Of a stretch of 36,288 nucleotides of DNA, positions 21,722 to 30,540 are shown in pieces. Below the pieces are notes generated by a model. That model was given only the letters and a program-made list of their open reading frames with translations, was not told the origin of the DNA and did not search any database. The DNA comes from Bacillota bacterium (lineage in GTDB: Bacteria > Bacillota > Clostridia > DSM-8532), in assembly GCA_023440865.1 (NCBI GenBank), contig JAEXRM010000095.1:1-36288 (forward strand), given 5' to 3'. How positions within the stretch are numbered: the stretch's first letter is position 1; each line of letters begins with the position of its first letter. A program made the position numbers and the translations under genes.

Positions 21722-22709
21722 AATGCTGGAAGAGGAAGAGGACCGCAGCCTGCATCCGCAGGCCGCCCGCAGCGCCCGCACCCGCGGCAGGGCGCAGCCG
21801 GAGGCGCCCTGCGCCATCCGCACGGCCTTCCAGCGCGATCGTGATCGCATCCTGTATGCAAAGGCGTTCCGCCGTCTCAAACACAAAACGCAGGTGTTCA
21901 TTTCGCCGGAGGGAGACCACTACCGCACGCGCCTCACCCACACGCTCGAGGTATCGCAGATCGCCCGCACGGTTGCCCGGAGCCTGCGCCTGAACGAGGA
22001 CCTGACCGAAGCCATCTCATTGGGCCACGACTTGGGGCACACGCCGTTCGGCCACGCGGGTGAGCGCGTGCTGGACCGTATCTGTCCGCTGGGTTTTCGG
22101 CACAACGAACAGAGCGTGCGTGTCATCGAAGTGCTCGAAAAGGACCGGCAGGGGCTCAATCTCACCTGGGAGGTGCGCGACGGCATCCGTTGCCATACCG
22201 GACCCGACAGGGCCGCCACCCTCGAGGGGCGCATCGTGCGCCACGCGGACCGCATCGCCTACATCAACCACGACATCGAGGACGCCATCCGCGGCGGGGT
22301 CATCACCGAGGCCGACATTCCGGCCGCATGCGTTTCCGTGCTCGGGGAAACGTCCTCGCGACGCATCCATACGATGATCACGAGTCTGATCGCCGGCAGC
22401 GCGTCCCTGGAGGACATCCGGATGGCGCCCGAGATCCAGGCGGCCTCGGACCGCCTGCGCGACTTCATGTTCGAGCGCGTGTACGTCGGCTCGGTCGCCA
22501 AGCAGGAAGAGAACAAGGCGGAACGGCTTGTGGCGGTCATCTACGATACCCTGGCTGACCGGCCGGAGCTCATGCCGGAGGACGACCGGGCCGCCATCGC
22601 ATCCGACGGACTGCACCGCGTCGTCTGCGACTATGTGGCCGGCATGACCGATCCTTTCGCCGTGCGCTTCTTCAAGGAAATGTATCTCCCGGAATCATGG
22701 AACGGGTAG
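21708..22709 (+). CDS. dgt: dGTPase-like HD-domain triphosphohydrolase
   Basis: Dgt-type enzymes hydrolyse deoxynucleoside triphosphates to the nucleoside and tripolyphosphate. The 333-residue product has the family N-terminus (RDRDRILYAKAFRRLKHKTQVF) and the HD metal site: H78 in RLTHTLEV and H107-D108 in SLGHDLGHTPFGHAGE. A later aspartate lies in HADRIAYINHDIEDA. It is shorter than E. coli Dgt and fits the dGTP triphosphohydrolase-like type common in Gram-positives. The ATG follows AGGAGG inside the exonuclease gene. Adjacency to dnaG and rpoD is often seen in Bacillota. Nucleotide specificity is unknown. Confidence 0.93.
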   Translation: MLIREMLEEEEDRSLHPQAARSARTRGRAQPEAPCAIRTAFQRDRDRILYAKAFRRLKHKTQVFISPEGDHYRTRLTHTLEVSQIARTVARSLRLNEDLTEAISLGHDLGHTPFGHAGERVLDRICPLGFRHNEQSVRVIEVLEKDRQGLNLTWEVRDGIRCHTGPDRAATLEGRIVRHADRIAYINHDIEDAIRGGVITEADIPAACVSVLGETSSRRIHTMITSLIAGSASLEDIRMAPEIQAASDRLRDFMFERVYVGSVAKQEENKAERLVAVIYDTLADRPELMPEDDRAAIASDGLHRVVCDYVAGMTDPFAVRFFKEMYLPESWNG

Positions 22710-22855
22710 GCTGACGCAAAGATTCCTCACGGGGACGGAAGGAAATCGACACGGTCCGTCGAATGTTCGAAGTGGGCAGGTTTCGTCGCGGCGGTCCGGG
22801 TTTCTCCGGCTCAGGCCATGGGCGCCTTCCCAATCGGATCCGTGGGAGCGTGCCA

Positions 22856-24640
22856 TTGCTGTATTCGGAAGACATCATCGAGGAAGTCCGCATCCGGAAC
22901 GACATCGTCGGCGTCATCTCCGGCTATGTCCATCTGGAGCGACGCGGACGCCATATGGTGGGGTTGTGCCCGTTCCACGGCGAGAAGACGCCATCCTTTT
23001 CCGTGGATCCGGCCAAGCAGCTGTTCTACTGCTTCGGTTGCCAGAAGGGCGGCAATGTCTACCACTTCCTCATGGGCATCGAGAACCTCGAGTTTCCCGA
23101 GACGGTGCGTCAGCTTGCCGAGCGTGCGGGCATCACCCTGCCGGAATCGGAGGATCGCGGGGAGCAGGAGCGTTCGCGGCTCAAGAAGGAAATCCTGGGC
23201 ATCAACCGCGAGGCGGCCCGCTTCTTCTATGCGAACCTCGCGGGACCGCCGGGCCGCGGTGCCCAGCAGTACCTCACGAGGCGCGGCCTTGCGGAGAAGA
23301 CCGTCAGAACCTTCGGACTGGGTTTCGCGCCCGATTCGTGGGACGCGCTGTGCCGGCATCTGCTCGACAAGGGGGCGTCGCCGGCGCTGCTCGATACGGC
23401 CGGACTGTCGGTCCAGGGCCGCTCGGGACCGGGAGATCGCTTTCGAAACCGGGTCATGTTCCCGATCTTCGACATCCGGGGCAACATCATCGGTTTTGGC
23501 GGCAGGGTGCTGGACGCCTCCGAACCCAAATACATGAACTCGCCCGACACGCCGCTCTACAGCAAGAGCCGCGAGCTCTACGCAATGAACTTCGCGCGGA
23601 ATGCCGCCTCGAAGCGCATCGTGATGGTGGAGGGGTACATGGATGTCATCTCGCTGCACCAGGCAGGCATCGACACCGCTGTCGCCTCGCTTGGCACGGC
23701 GTTGACCCAGCAGCAGGCATGGATCCTCAAGAAGTATGCCGAAGAGGTCGTCATCGCCTATGACGCCGACAAGGCCGGACAAAACGCCACCCTGCGCGGT
23801 ATAGAGATACTGGAGGGCAGCGGCGTGCCGGTGCGCGTCCTGCAGATACCGGAGGGCAAGGATCCCGATGAGTTCATCCGCAACCAGGGGGCGGACCGCT
23901 TCCGGCATCTGCTCGACCATGCGATGTCGCTGCTGGAGTTCCGGATGCTGCTCAAGAAGCGGGCTTTCCCGGGGAATGACATGGAGGACAGGCTCCAGCT
24001 GCTCAATGGCATGGCGGATGTGCTGGCGGCACACGACAACGCCATCGAGCGCGAAATGACGATGTCCGCGATCGCCGGTGAATACCGGGTATCCCTCGAA
24101 GCGCTGAAGGCGGAGGTCGACAAGCGGCTCCGGCGCCAGGGCCGGCAGACGGAGTCCGCCCGGGCGGCGCCCGCGTTGATGCGTGTCCATGGGCAGACGG
24201 AGGGCCCGGCGAGAAACCGGTACGATGAGAGCGAACTCATCCTGCTGTGCCTGCTGGGTACGGAGAACCGGCTGTTTGAGGATCTGGCGCTGCGCATGCC
24301 GGTCGAGCGCTACCGCGGGAACGTGTCCCGCACCGTTGCCCTGAAGCTGTACGAGCGGCTCCAGACAAGGCATGAGGCTTCACTGGCGGAGCTTGTCAAC
24401 GATCTGCCGGCCCAGGCCGCGTCGGCCATGATCCATACCGCGCAGACCCGCAGCACGGTGGACAATGCGGAACAGGCCGTCGGCGACATCCTGCGGCGTC
24501 TGGAACGGATGGCGCTTGAGGACGAGAAGCAATGGGTGCTCGACAGCATCCGAACGGAAACGGATCCGGAACGGCGCAGGGAACTCGGTGTGGAGCTCAA
24601 CCGCATCATTTCCCGCATGTCGGAGGCAATAAAAGGGTAA
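22856..24640 (+). CDS. dnaG: DNA primase
   Basis: DnaG makes RNA primers for lagging-strand synthesis. I place the start at TTG 22856, 7 bases after GGGAG; it gives MLYSEDIIEEVRIRNDIVGV, the usual primase N-terminus, and 594 residues. A frame from 22763 adds 31 untypical residues. The CHC2 zinc domain has C38, H41, C59 and C62. The TOPRIM core has VMVEGYMDVI (about residues 256-265) and AYDADKAGQ (about 302-310), followed by the KDPDEFIR segment. The C-terminal part is the helicase-binding domain and ends SEAIKG. rpoD starts 103 bases later, the conserved macromolecular-synthesis order. Confidence 0.95.
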   Translation: MLYSEDIIEEVRIRNDIVGVISGYVHLERRGRHMVGLCPFHGEKTPSFSVDPAKQLFYCFGCQKGGNVYHFLMGIENLEFPETVRQLAERAGITLPESEDRGEQERSRLKKEILGINREAARFFYANLAGPPGRGAQQYLTRRGLAEKTVRTFGLGFAPDSWDALCRHLLDKGASPALLDTAGLSVQGRSGPGDRFRNRVMFPIFDIRGNIIGFGGRVLDASEPKYMNSPDTPLYSKSRELYAMNFARNAASKRIVMVEGYMDVISLHQAGIDTAVASLGTALTQQQAWILKKYAEEVVIAYDADKAGQNATLRGIEILEGSGVPVRVLQIPEGKDPDEFIRNQGADRFRHLLDHAMSLLEFRMLLKKRAFPGNDMEDRLQLLNGMADVLAAHDNAIEREMTMSAIAGEYRVSLEALKAEVDKRLRRQGRQTESARAAPALMRVHGQTEGPARNRYDESELILLCLLGTENRLFEDLALRMPVERYRGNVSRTVALKLYERLQTRHEASLAELVNDLPAQAASAMIHTAQTRSTVDNAEQAVGDILRRLERMALEDEKQWVLDSIRTETDPERRRELGVELNRIISRMSEAIKG

Positions 24641-24743
24641 GTACATACCGGCGGACACGGGCGCATGCGGATGGGGCCGGAAACGGGCCGCGGCAGGCGT
24701 CGGAGAGCATCCCGCAAGACGGGAAGAGAAAGAGGATTGGAAC

Positions 24744-25988
24744 ATGGCGGAGACAACGAAGAAGCGTGCATCGGCCCCGAAGAAGACGGACAAGCGCACC
24801 GAGACGGCGCAGGGGGAGGAGTCCGGACAGAAGGCCGGCGCCGCCGCCGCGGCACAGGGCACGGACCCGAAAAAGGCCGGACAGGAGGAGCCGAGGGACG
24901 CCAAGGCGGTGCTGCAGACGCTGATCGACGAGGGCCGCGAGAAAGGCATGCTGACATACGGCGAAATCGAGGATGCCTTCGAACGCCTTGATGTGACGCC
25001 CGATCAGATTGAAAAGGTGTATGAGGCGCTGGAGAAGATGGGCATCGATGTCGTGCCGGAGGCAGGTGGCGACGACATCGAGGAGGTTCCCTTCATCGAA
25101 CCGGGCATCGAGGTCGAAGCCGAGGAGGAAGAGCTCGACATCACCATCCCCGAAGGCATCACCATCGACGACCCCGTGCGCATGTATCTCAAGGAGATCG
25201 GCAAGGTGCCGCTGCTCTCGAGCGATGACGAGATCCTGCTGGCGCAGCGCATGGAGGAAGGCGACGACGAGGCGAAGAAGCGGCTTGCCGAAGCGAATCT
25301 CCGTTTGGTCGTCTCCATCGCCAAACGATATGTGGGGCGCGGCATGCTGTTCCTCGATCTCATCCAGGAAGGAAACCTGGGCCTGATCAAGGCGGTCGAG
25401 AAGTTCAACTACCGCATGGGCTACAAGTTCTCCACCTATGCCACCTGGTGGATCCGTCAGGCCATCACGCGCGCCATCGCCGACCAGGCGCGCACCATCC
25501 GCATTCCGGTGCACATGGTCGAGACCATCAACAAGCTCATCCGCGTGTCCCGCCAGCTGCTGCAGGAACTCGGACGCGATCCGCTGCCCGAGGAGATCGC
25601 CAAGGAGATGGGCATGACCGAGGACAAGGTGCGCGAGATCATGAAGATCTCGCAGGAGCCGGTCTCGCTCGAAACGCCGATCGGCGAGGAGGAGGACAGC
25701 CATCTGGGCGACTTCATCCCCGACGACGATGCGCCGGCGCCGGCGGAGTCGGCAGCCTTCACCCTGCTCAAGGAACAGCTCATCGATGTGCTCGACACCC
25801 TGACACCTCGGGAGGAAAAGGTGCTCCGCCTGCGGTTTGGCCTCGATGACGGCCGTGCGCGCACGCTCGAGGAGGTCGGCCGCGAGTTCAACGTCACCCG
25901 CGAGCGCATCCGGCAGATCGAGGCGAAGGCGCTCCGCAAGCTCCGCCATCCCAGCCGCTCCAAGAAGCTGAAGGACTTCCTCGATTGA
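24744..25988 (+). CDS. rpoD: Primary RNA polymerase sigma factor (sigma-70 family, RpoD/SigA)
   Basis: The housekeeping sigma factor directs RNA polymerase to -35/-10 promoters. The 414-residue product has a Lys/Ala-rich leader (residues 1-50), then region 1.1 (LIDEGREKGMLTYGEIEDAF) and an acidic linker. Region 1.2 follows (DPVRMYLKEIGKVPLLS), then region 2 (ANLRLVVSIAKRYVGRGM, DLIQEGNLGLIKAVEKF, FSTYATWWIRQAI) and region 3. Region 4 has TLEEVGREFNVTRERIRQIEAKALRKLRHP. Region 2.4/4.2 residues are intact, consistent with the TTGACA/TATAAT promoters in the window. The long non-coding tail to the terminator at 26187 (about 200 bases) is unusual. Confidence 0.97.
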   Translation: MAETTKKRASAPKKTDKRTETAQGEESGQKAGAAAAAQGTDPKKAGQEEPRDAKAVLQTLIDEGREKGMLTYGEIEDAFERLDVTPDQIEKVYEALEKMGIDVVPEAGGDDIEEVPFIEPGIEVEAEEEELDITIPEGITIDDPVRMYLKEIGKVPLLSSDDEILLAQRMEEGDDEAKKRLAEANLRLVVSIAKRYVGRGMLFLDLIQEGNLGLIKAVEKFNYRMGYKFSTYATWWIRQAITRAIADQARTIRIPVHMVETINKLIRVSRQLLQELGRDPLPEEIAKEMGMTEDKVREIMKISQEPVSLETPIGEEEDSHLGDFIPDDDAPAPAESAAFTLLKEQLIDVLDTLTPREEKVLRLRFGLDDGRARTLEEVGREFNVTRERIRQIEAKALRKLRHPSRSKKLKDFLD

Positions 25989-26186
25989 GTCACCGCATCC
26001 GCCTGCCGAAAGCGGGATAAACATGCGGTCGCGCGGGTGTGACACAGGGGCTGCCGGGGGGCGCGAGGCGCGTTCCCCAAAGGGACAGCCGGCCCGTGGC
26101 CGGGGGGCGCATGGCACCGTCTCCGGGGCGCAGGCATGGAATGGCCGGGGGAATACACCAAAGGAACTGCATATCCGGACGAAAGG

Positions 26187-26214
26187 AAGCCGCGGCCCAA
26201 GCCGCGGCTTTTTT
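26187..26214 (+). terminator. Rho-independent terminator after rpoD
   Basis: AAGCCGCGG (26187-26195) pairs with CCGCGGCTT (26202-26210) around CCCAAG; six T follow the GC core (26209-26214). Strong intrinsic terminator. Confidence 0.93.
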
Positions 26215-26238
26215 GCCGTATCCGCATGGACAGCCGGC

Positions 26239-26267
26239 TGGACAGGCCCGTGACGGTCCTGTATGAT
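26239..26267 (+). promoter_or_regulatory. Promoter of the Tad pilus operon
   Basis: TGGACA (26239-26244), a 17-bp spacer, TATGAT (26262-26267). The start codon of the first gene is 22 bases further, with GGAGG in between, so the leader is only about 15 bases. Confidence 0.7.
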
Positions 26268-26289
26268 GGCGCCGTCTGGAGGTGGCATC

Positions 26290-27426
26290 ATGCCCGTGCC
26301 GTTGATGCTAGTGGACGACGATACCGAGTACGTCAGTCGTTTCGCGGATTGGATCAGGCTGCATCCCGAGGCGGGCTTCCTGCTCGTGCCGGACGCAGAT
26401 GCGGGTCTGCCGGCCTTGCATGGCGGCAGACCCGCATGGCCAGAACCGGTCCGCCTCATCGCGGGTGCTGCATGGGAAAGGACACAGGATCCATGCCACA
26501 AGCGGCGCGTGCTGCTTGAGGATGGATTCCGGGTTGAGGCAGAGGGATGCCTTCGGATCGCCAAGTACCAGTCGATGCCCGACCTGACCGCCATGTTGCG
26601 GCGGGGATCCGAGGCGCGGGGCTGGATGCCGGCATCGGCCCCCCTGTCGGTGTCGGTCGATGTGCGGGTCGTCATCCACCTTGCCGGCCCCGCCCACCTG
26701 CAGCCGGTCGCACCGGTGCTTGCCGCCTGGCGCGCAAAGACGCGGGATACGCTGCTGCTCGATCTCGACCCGGTGCAGGCGACCCGGCCGTGGTTCTCTC
26801 CCCGGTGCGGCGACGGCCTGTCACGGCTCGCCTACGAGGCCGGCAGCGAAAATCCGTTCGATACCCCCGCCCTGGAGCGTTGCCTGGGGCGGGACGGCTC
26901 GACCGGCGTCCGATGCCTGCGTCCGCCCGTTCTGCCTGAGGACGCCGCCGGGTTCGATCCGGAAGCGGTCCGGCGGGTTGTATCCGCCGCGTCCGGCGCG
27001 GGCATCGCATCCGTGGTCCTGGATGCGGGGACGGGGCTGCACGCCCGGAACCTCTCCCTCGCCGGCATTGCCGGCAGCCTGTATCTGACGGCGACGGCGG
27101 ATCCGTTCGGACTCCGGCTGCTGGAGGAGGCAGCCGGTCTGTTGCTCAGGGCCGGCTTGCAGGCTTCGTGGTCAGGCGGCGGTCCCGGATTGGCTGTGCA
27201 CCGCTTTTCCATCCCTTCCGGCACGGAGCCGGAGAGCCATGCCTGGGGTGGGGCGGTGCGGCCGGTCGGGAGGGAAGGTGACAGCCTGCCGCCACCCATC
27301 CGGCTGCCGTCGCCGTTTCCGCGGGGGTGGCCGTCCGATCCGTGGGATCTGGACGAGTCGTTCGTCACAGCCCTGATGCGGGCGCCTGGTTGCGAAGGCG
27401 GGCACAGCGGGCAGGAGGTAACATGA
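26290..27426 (+). CDS. Degenerate CpaE/TadZ-like pilus assembly protein
   Basis: CpaE/TadZ proteins localise the Tad machine and consist of an atypical receiver domain plus a MinD/ParA-like ATPase domain. This 378-residue protein starts with MPVPLMLVDDDTEYVSRF, a receiver-like strand. After about residue 115 it follows the MinD fold: VSVDVRVVIHLAG, then TLLLDLDPVQATRPWF, GDGLSRLAYEAG, ASVVLDAGTGLHARNLSLAG and LYLTATADPFGLRLL. The Walker A site, normally KGGxGKT after the first strand, is absent, so nucleotide binding is unlikely. The ATG at 26290 follows TGGAGG. The stop overlaps the cpaF start (ATGA). The assignment rests on weak fold-level similarity plus position directly before cpaF. Confidence 0.72.
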   Translation: MPVPLMLVDDDTEYVSRFADWIRLHPEAGFLLVPDADAGLPALHGGRPAWPEPVRLIAGAAWERTQDPCHKRRVLLEDGFRVEAEGCLRIAKYQSMPDLTAMLRRGSEARGWMPASAPLSVSVDVRVVIHLAGPAHLQPVAPVLAAWRAKTRDTLLLDLDPVQATRPWFSPRCGDGLSRLAYEAGSENPFDTPALERCLGRDGSTGVRCLRPPVLPEDAAGFDPEAVRRVVSAASGAGIASVVLDAGTGLHARNLSLAGIAGSLYLTATADPFGLRLLEEAAGLLLRAGLQASWSGGGPGLAVHRFSIPSGTEPESHAWGGAVRPVGREGDSLPPPIRLPSPFPRGWPSDPWDLDESFVTALMRAPGCEGGHSGQEVT

Positions 27427-28682
27427 ACGAAGCGGATTTTGCCTCATGGACCGCCGGCATGCGCAGGGCGGTGGTGGACGCGGGAACGGATATGGGCAAC
27501 TCCGGCATCCCCCGTACGGACTTGGACCGGGAGGCATGGCTGCGGCGGGCCATCGAGCAGGCGTTGTTTGCCGACCCCCGTTCCGAGCAGGCTGACGCGC
27601 GCGAGAAACGGCGTGCCGTCGAACAGGTGTTCAACGCCATGCGCCGGCTCGATGTCCTCGAGCCCCTGATGCGCGACCCGGGGACCACGGAGATCATGGT
27701 CAACGGGCCGGACAAGGTTTTTGTCGAACGCGGCGGGCGAATCGAGCAGGCGGATGTGCGGTTCGAAAGCCGCGAGCGGCTGGAGGACCTCATCCAGAGC
27801 CTGGTGTCGCGTGTCAACCGGGTGGTCAACGAATCCGAACCCATCGTTGATGCCCGGCTCGAGGATGGGTCGCGCATCAACGCGGTGCTGCCTCCGGTCG
27901 CATTGGACGGCCCGCTGCTGACGATCCGGCGCTTTCCGGACAGGCCGCTGCGGGCGGACCAGCTGATCGCGTACGGTGCGCTGACGGAGGAGTCCGCGGC
28001 CTTTCTCGAGCGGCTGGTGAAGGCACGGTACAACCTGTTCGTCTGCGGGGGAACGGGTAGCGGCAAGACCACGCTGCTCAATGTCCTTTCCGCCTATATC
28101 CCGCCGGATGAGCGCATCGTGACGATCGAGGACTCCGCCGAACTGCAGCTGGCCGGCATCCGGAACCTGGCCAGGCTGGAAACACGCAATCCCAACGCCG
28201 AGGGCAGGGGAGGCATCGCGATGAAGCAGCTCATCCGCGCCTCGCTGCGCATGCGGCCCGATCGCATCATTGTCGGGGAAGTGCGCGGCGAGGAGGCATT
28301 CGACATGCTGCAGGCGATGAACACGGGGCATGACGGATCCATGTCGACAGGTCACGCCAATTCCCCGACGGACATGATGGACCGGCTCGAGACCATGGTG
28401 TCCATGGCGTCCGAAATGCCGCTTCAGGCCATCCGTCGCCAGATTGCCTCCGCCATTGAGATCGTCGTCTTCCTGCAGCGGCTGCGAGACCACAGCCGGC
28501 GGGTCGTGCAGATTGCGGAAGTTGTCGGGTGCGGTAGCGAGGGCATTGAGCTGACACCCTTGTTCCGGTTTGAGGAGGCGCCAGCGGGTACCGATGCCGG
28601 CCCTCGCGTCTCCGGGTCACTCCGGGCGACCGGCGCGAAGCTGATGCGGACGGAGAAGCTCATCCTGCGCGGCATGATGTGA
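27423..28682 (+). CDS. cpaF: CpaF/TadA-family type II/IV secretion ATPase
   Basis: CpaF (TadA) is the hexameric cytosolic ATPase that powers assembly of Flp/Tad pili. The 419-residue product has the N-terminal region with DPGTTEIMVNGPDKVFVERGG and the linker LVSRVNRVVNESEPIVDARL. The core has Walker A FVCGGTGSGKTTLLN (about residues 207-221), the Asp box IVTIEDSAELQL, Walker B MRPDRIIVGEVRG, and the His box NTGHDGSMSTGHANS. All catalytic motifs are intact. The ATG overlaps the upstream stop (ATGA), and the stop overlaps the region of the tadB start. It is the most secure marker of this locus as a Tad system rather than a type II secretion system. Confidence 0.95.
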   Translation: MNEADFASWTAGMRRAVVDAGTDMGNSGIPRTDLDREAWLRRAIEQALFADPRSEQADAREKRRAVEQVFNAMRRLDVLEPLMRDPGTTEIMVNGPDKVFVERGGRIEQADVRFESRERLEDLIQSLVSRVNRVVNESEPIVDARLEDGSRINAVLPPVALDGPLLTIRRFPDRPLRADQLIAYGALTEESAAFLERLVKARYNLFVCGGTGSGKTTLLNVLSAYIPPDERIVTIEDSAELQLAGIRNLARLETRNPNAEGRGGIAMKQLIRASLRMRPDRIIVGEVRGEEAFDMLQAMNTGHDGSMSTGHANSPTDMMDRLETMVSMASEMPLQAIRRQIASAIEIVVFLQRLRDHSRRVVQIAEVVGCGSEGIELTPLFRFEEAPAGTDAGPRVSGSLRATGAKLMRTEKLILRGMM

Positions 28683-28723
28683 TGATGGCATTGAACAGGG
28701 CGGAATCGAAGGGAGGCGGTGTC

Positions 28724-29641
28724 ATGGCCGGGATAGGCTTCTTGAGGACGGATGCGGCGCCCCGTCATGCCGGGGAGGCACGTGGATCCGCGACGGGTGC
28801 ATGCGCCGCGTTGATCAGGCAGGCCGGCGGCGTTGTGATCAGGCAGATCGGCGGCGTGCTGGGACGTGCATGCGGCGGGAAGAAACGCCGTCATCAGGCC
28901 GATGCGTATTGGTTGGATCGACTCCCGCATCGCGAATGGCTGTGCGCGGCGGCCGCCGGCATGGCGTTCACGGTGCTGGTCACACAGGTGTTCTATGCCA
29001 GTCGGGTGATATCGATGGTGGCCCTTCCAGCCGGCTTCGCCGCGATACCCCTGTGGATGCGGCACAAGGCCAGGCGCAAGCGGGAACGTTTCGTGCTGCA
29101 GTATCGCGACATGCTGTATTACCTGTCCGTCTCCCTGTCGGCGGGCAAGGCGCTGGAGCAGGCGTTTGTCGATGGGGCGGACGCACTTGCGCTGCAATAC
29201 GGATCGAGCCGGTGCGAGCTGATGCAGGAAATGCGCGCCATGTCGGAACGGCTCCGGCTCCGCGAGCCCGTGGAGCGTGTCCTGGGAGATCTCGCAGCCC
29301 GTACCGGCCTCGGGGAGGTCGCCGGCTTCGCCGAGGTGGTCGCCATCGCGAGGCACGCGGGCGGCAATCTGGTGGAGGTCGTCCGTCGTTCCGTCCGGGT
29401 GTTGCGGGAGCAAATCGAGGTGCGGCAGGAGATGGAAACCGCCTGGGCGGCAAAGAAGCTTGAACAGCGGCTTTTATGCGTCTCTCCCGTGTTTCTCGTG
29501 CTGCTTGTCCGTGCGGGCAGCGGCGATTTCATGGCGCCGATGTACGAAACCCTGTCGGGCCGCTTCATCATGACGGTGGCACTCGCGCTGGTCGGAGCGG
29601 GCTATGCGGTCGGCGAGCGCATCATGCGGGCGGATCCGTAG
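28724..29641 (+). CDS. tadB: TadB-like pilus platform protein (T2SSF domain)
   Basis: TadB and TadC form the inner-membrane platform on which CpaF acts. I place the start at ATG 28724 behind GGGAGG (7-base gap), giving 305 residues; earlier in-frame starts at 28679-28685 overlap the cpaF stop and would add 13-15 residues. Two transmembrane segments lie at about residues 72-91 and 95-112. The T2SSF domain follows (YRDMLYYLSVSLSAGKALEQAF, then EVAGFAEVVAIARHAGGNLVEVV), and two more hydrophobic segments lie at the C-terminus (LLCVSPVFLVLLV, FIMTVALALVGAGYAVG). Position after cpaF and before a second T2SSF gene supports TadB. Confidence 0.88.
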   Translation: MAGIGFLRTDAAPRHAGEARGSATGACAALIRQAGGVVIRQIGGVLGRACGGKKRRHQADAYWLDRLPHREWLCAAAAGMAFTVLVTQVFYASRVISMVALPAGFAAIPLWMRHKARRKRERFVLQYRDMLYYLSVSLSAGKALEQAFVDGADALALQYGSSRCELMQEMRAMSERLRLREPVERVLGDLAARTGLGEVAGFAEVVAIARHAGGNLVEVVRRSVRVLREQIEVRQEMETAWAAKKLEQRLLCVSPVFLVLLVRAGSGDFMAPMYETLSGRFIMTVALALVGAGYAVGERIMRADP

Positions 29642-29685
29642 GCATGCGTTCGTTGCGGCGCAACGGTTCGCGGAAAGGGGCAGAC

Positions 29686-30540
29686 ATGTGGATCCTGCTG
29701 CTGGTGTTGGCCGCTGCGCCGATGGTGCCGGCATGGTTTCTCGGACGGAAGGACGAATGCGGCGATTCTTGCGGGTTTTCGCCACCGTGGCTGCTGCCGG
29801 CGGCCCTGAGGCTCACGCGGTGGCTGCCCGCTCGGCTGCTCGCCGGCGAGACGGAACGGTTGATGCCGCGCATGCGTCTGCTGTACGGTCCGGTGGAGGC
29901 TGGCCGGAACATGCGTGTCCATATGGCTGAGAAATGCCTGTATGCATGGCTTGGCGCGGTCGTGGCCGTTTTCCTGTGCGTTGTGGGGGATGCGGATGCC
30001 TCCGCGTGCCTGCTGCTGCCGGTGGCGCCGGTGTCGATGTGGGTGCTCTCGGATCGGCGTTTGGACGGCATGTACCGCCAACGCTGCCGGACGCTGGCCC
30101 GCGAGTTTCCCGACTTCGTGTCGAGGCTGGCCTTGCTCACCGGTGCGGGCCTTCATGTCAGACAGGCGCTGCGCCGGCTAGCGGGAGAGCCGCAGGCGGC
30201 GCGCGGACTGCTTGTCCGCGAGGTGGCGCGCGTGCTTGCCTGCATCGAGGGTGGCATGCCCGAGGGTCAGGCGTGGAGCGAGCTGGCGGAACAATGCCGG
30301 ATCCGGGAGATCGGAGCGCTCTGCGGCATCCTCATCCAGCATGCCCGTCTGGGTGGCGGGGAGCTCTCGTCCGAGCTGCGGCGCATGGCGTCGGACAGCT
30401 GGGAAGCCCGAAAGCTTGCGGCGCGCCGGGCCGGTGAGGAGGCTTCATCAAAGCTGGTGCTGCCGTTGGCGATTCTGTTTGTCGCCGTCCTTCTGGTCAG
30501 TGTGGCGCCTGCCTTTCTTTCGATCGGAGGGATGTTCTGA
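29686..30540 (+). CDS. tadC: TadC-like pilus platform protein (T2SSF domain)
   Basis: Second T2SSF-family membrane protein, the usual partner of TadB. The ATG at 29686 follows GGAAAGGGG and opens with a hydrophobic segment (MWILLLVLAAAPMVPAWFL), giving 284 residues; an in-frame ATG at 29644, two bases after the tadB stop, would add 14 residues. A central hydrophobic pair lies at about residues 86-125. The T2SSF core reads FPDFVSRLALLTGAGLHVRQAL and later IGALCGILIQHARLGGGELSSEL. A C-terminal membrane helix LPLAILFVAVLLVSVAPAFL ends the protein. Conservation of the GxxGLHVRQAL and LGGGELSSEL segments is typical of TadC. Confidence 0.87.
   Translation: MWILLLVLAAAPMVPAWFLGRKDECGDSCGFSPPWLLPAALRLTRWLPARLLAGETERLMPRMRLLYGPVEAGRNMRVHMAEKCLYAWLGAVVAVFLCVVGDADASACLLLPVAPVSMWVLSDRRLDGMYRQRCRTLAREFPDFVSRLALLTGAGLHVRQALRRLAGEPQAARGLLVREVARVLACIEGGMPEGQAWSELAEQCRIREIGALCGILIQHARLGGGELSSELRRMASDSWEARKLAARRAGEEASSKLVLPLAILFVAVLLVSVAPAFLSIGGMF

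Larger units (their letters stand above)
25989..26289 (+). other. Intergenic region between rpoD and the Tad operon
   Basis: Three hundred bases: an approximately 190-base GC-rich 3' stretch with short inverted repeats such as GGCCCGTGGCC (26089-26099), the rpoD terminator, then the Tad promoter 25 bases further. Short frames here have no ribosome binding site and no recognisable product. Confidence 0.6.

Noticed and set aside
24606..26675. A 689-aa open frame on the minus strand across rpoD
   Set aside because: It runs through rpoD, the rpoD terminator and the start of the Tad operon; the composition is that of a shadow frame, and rpoD on the plus strand is certain.
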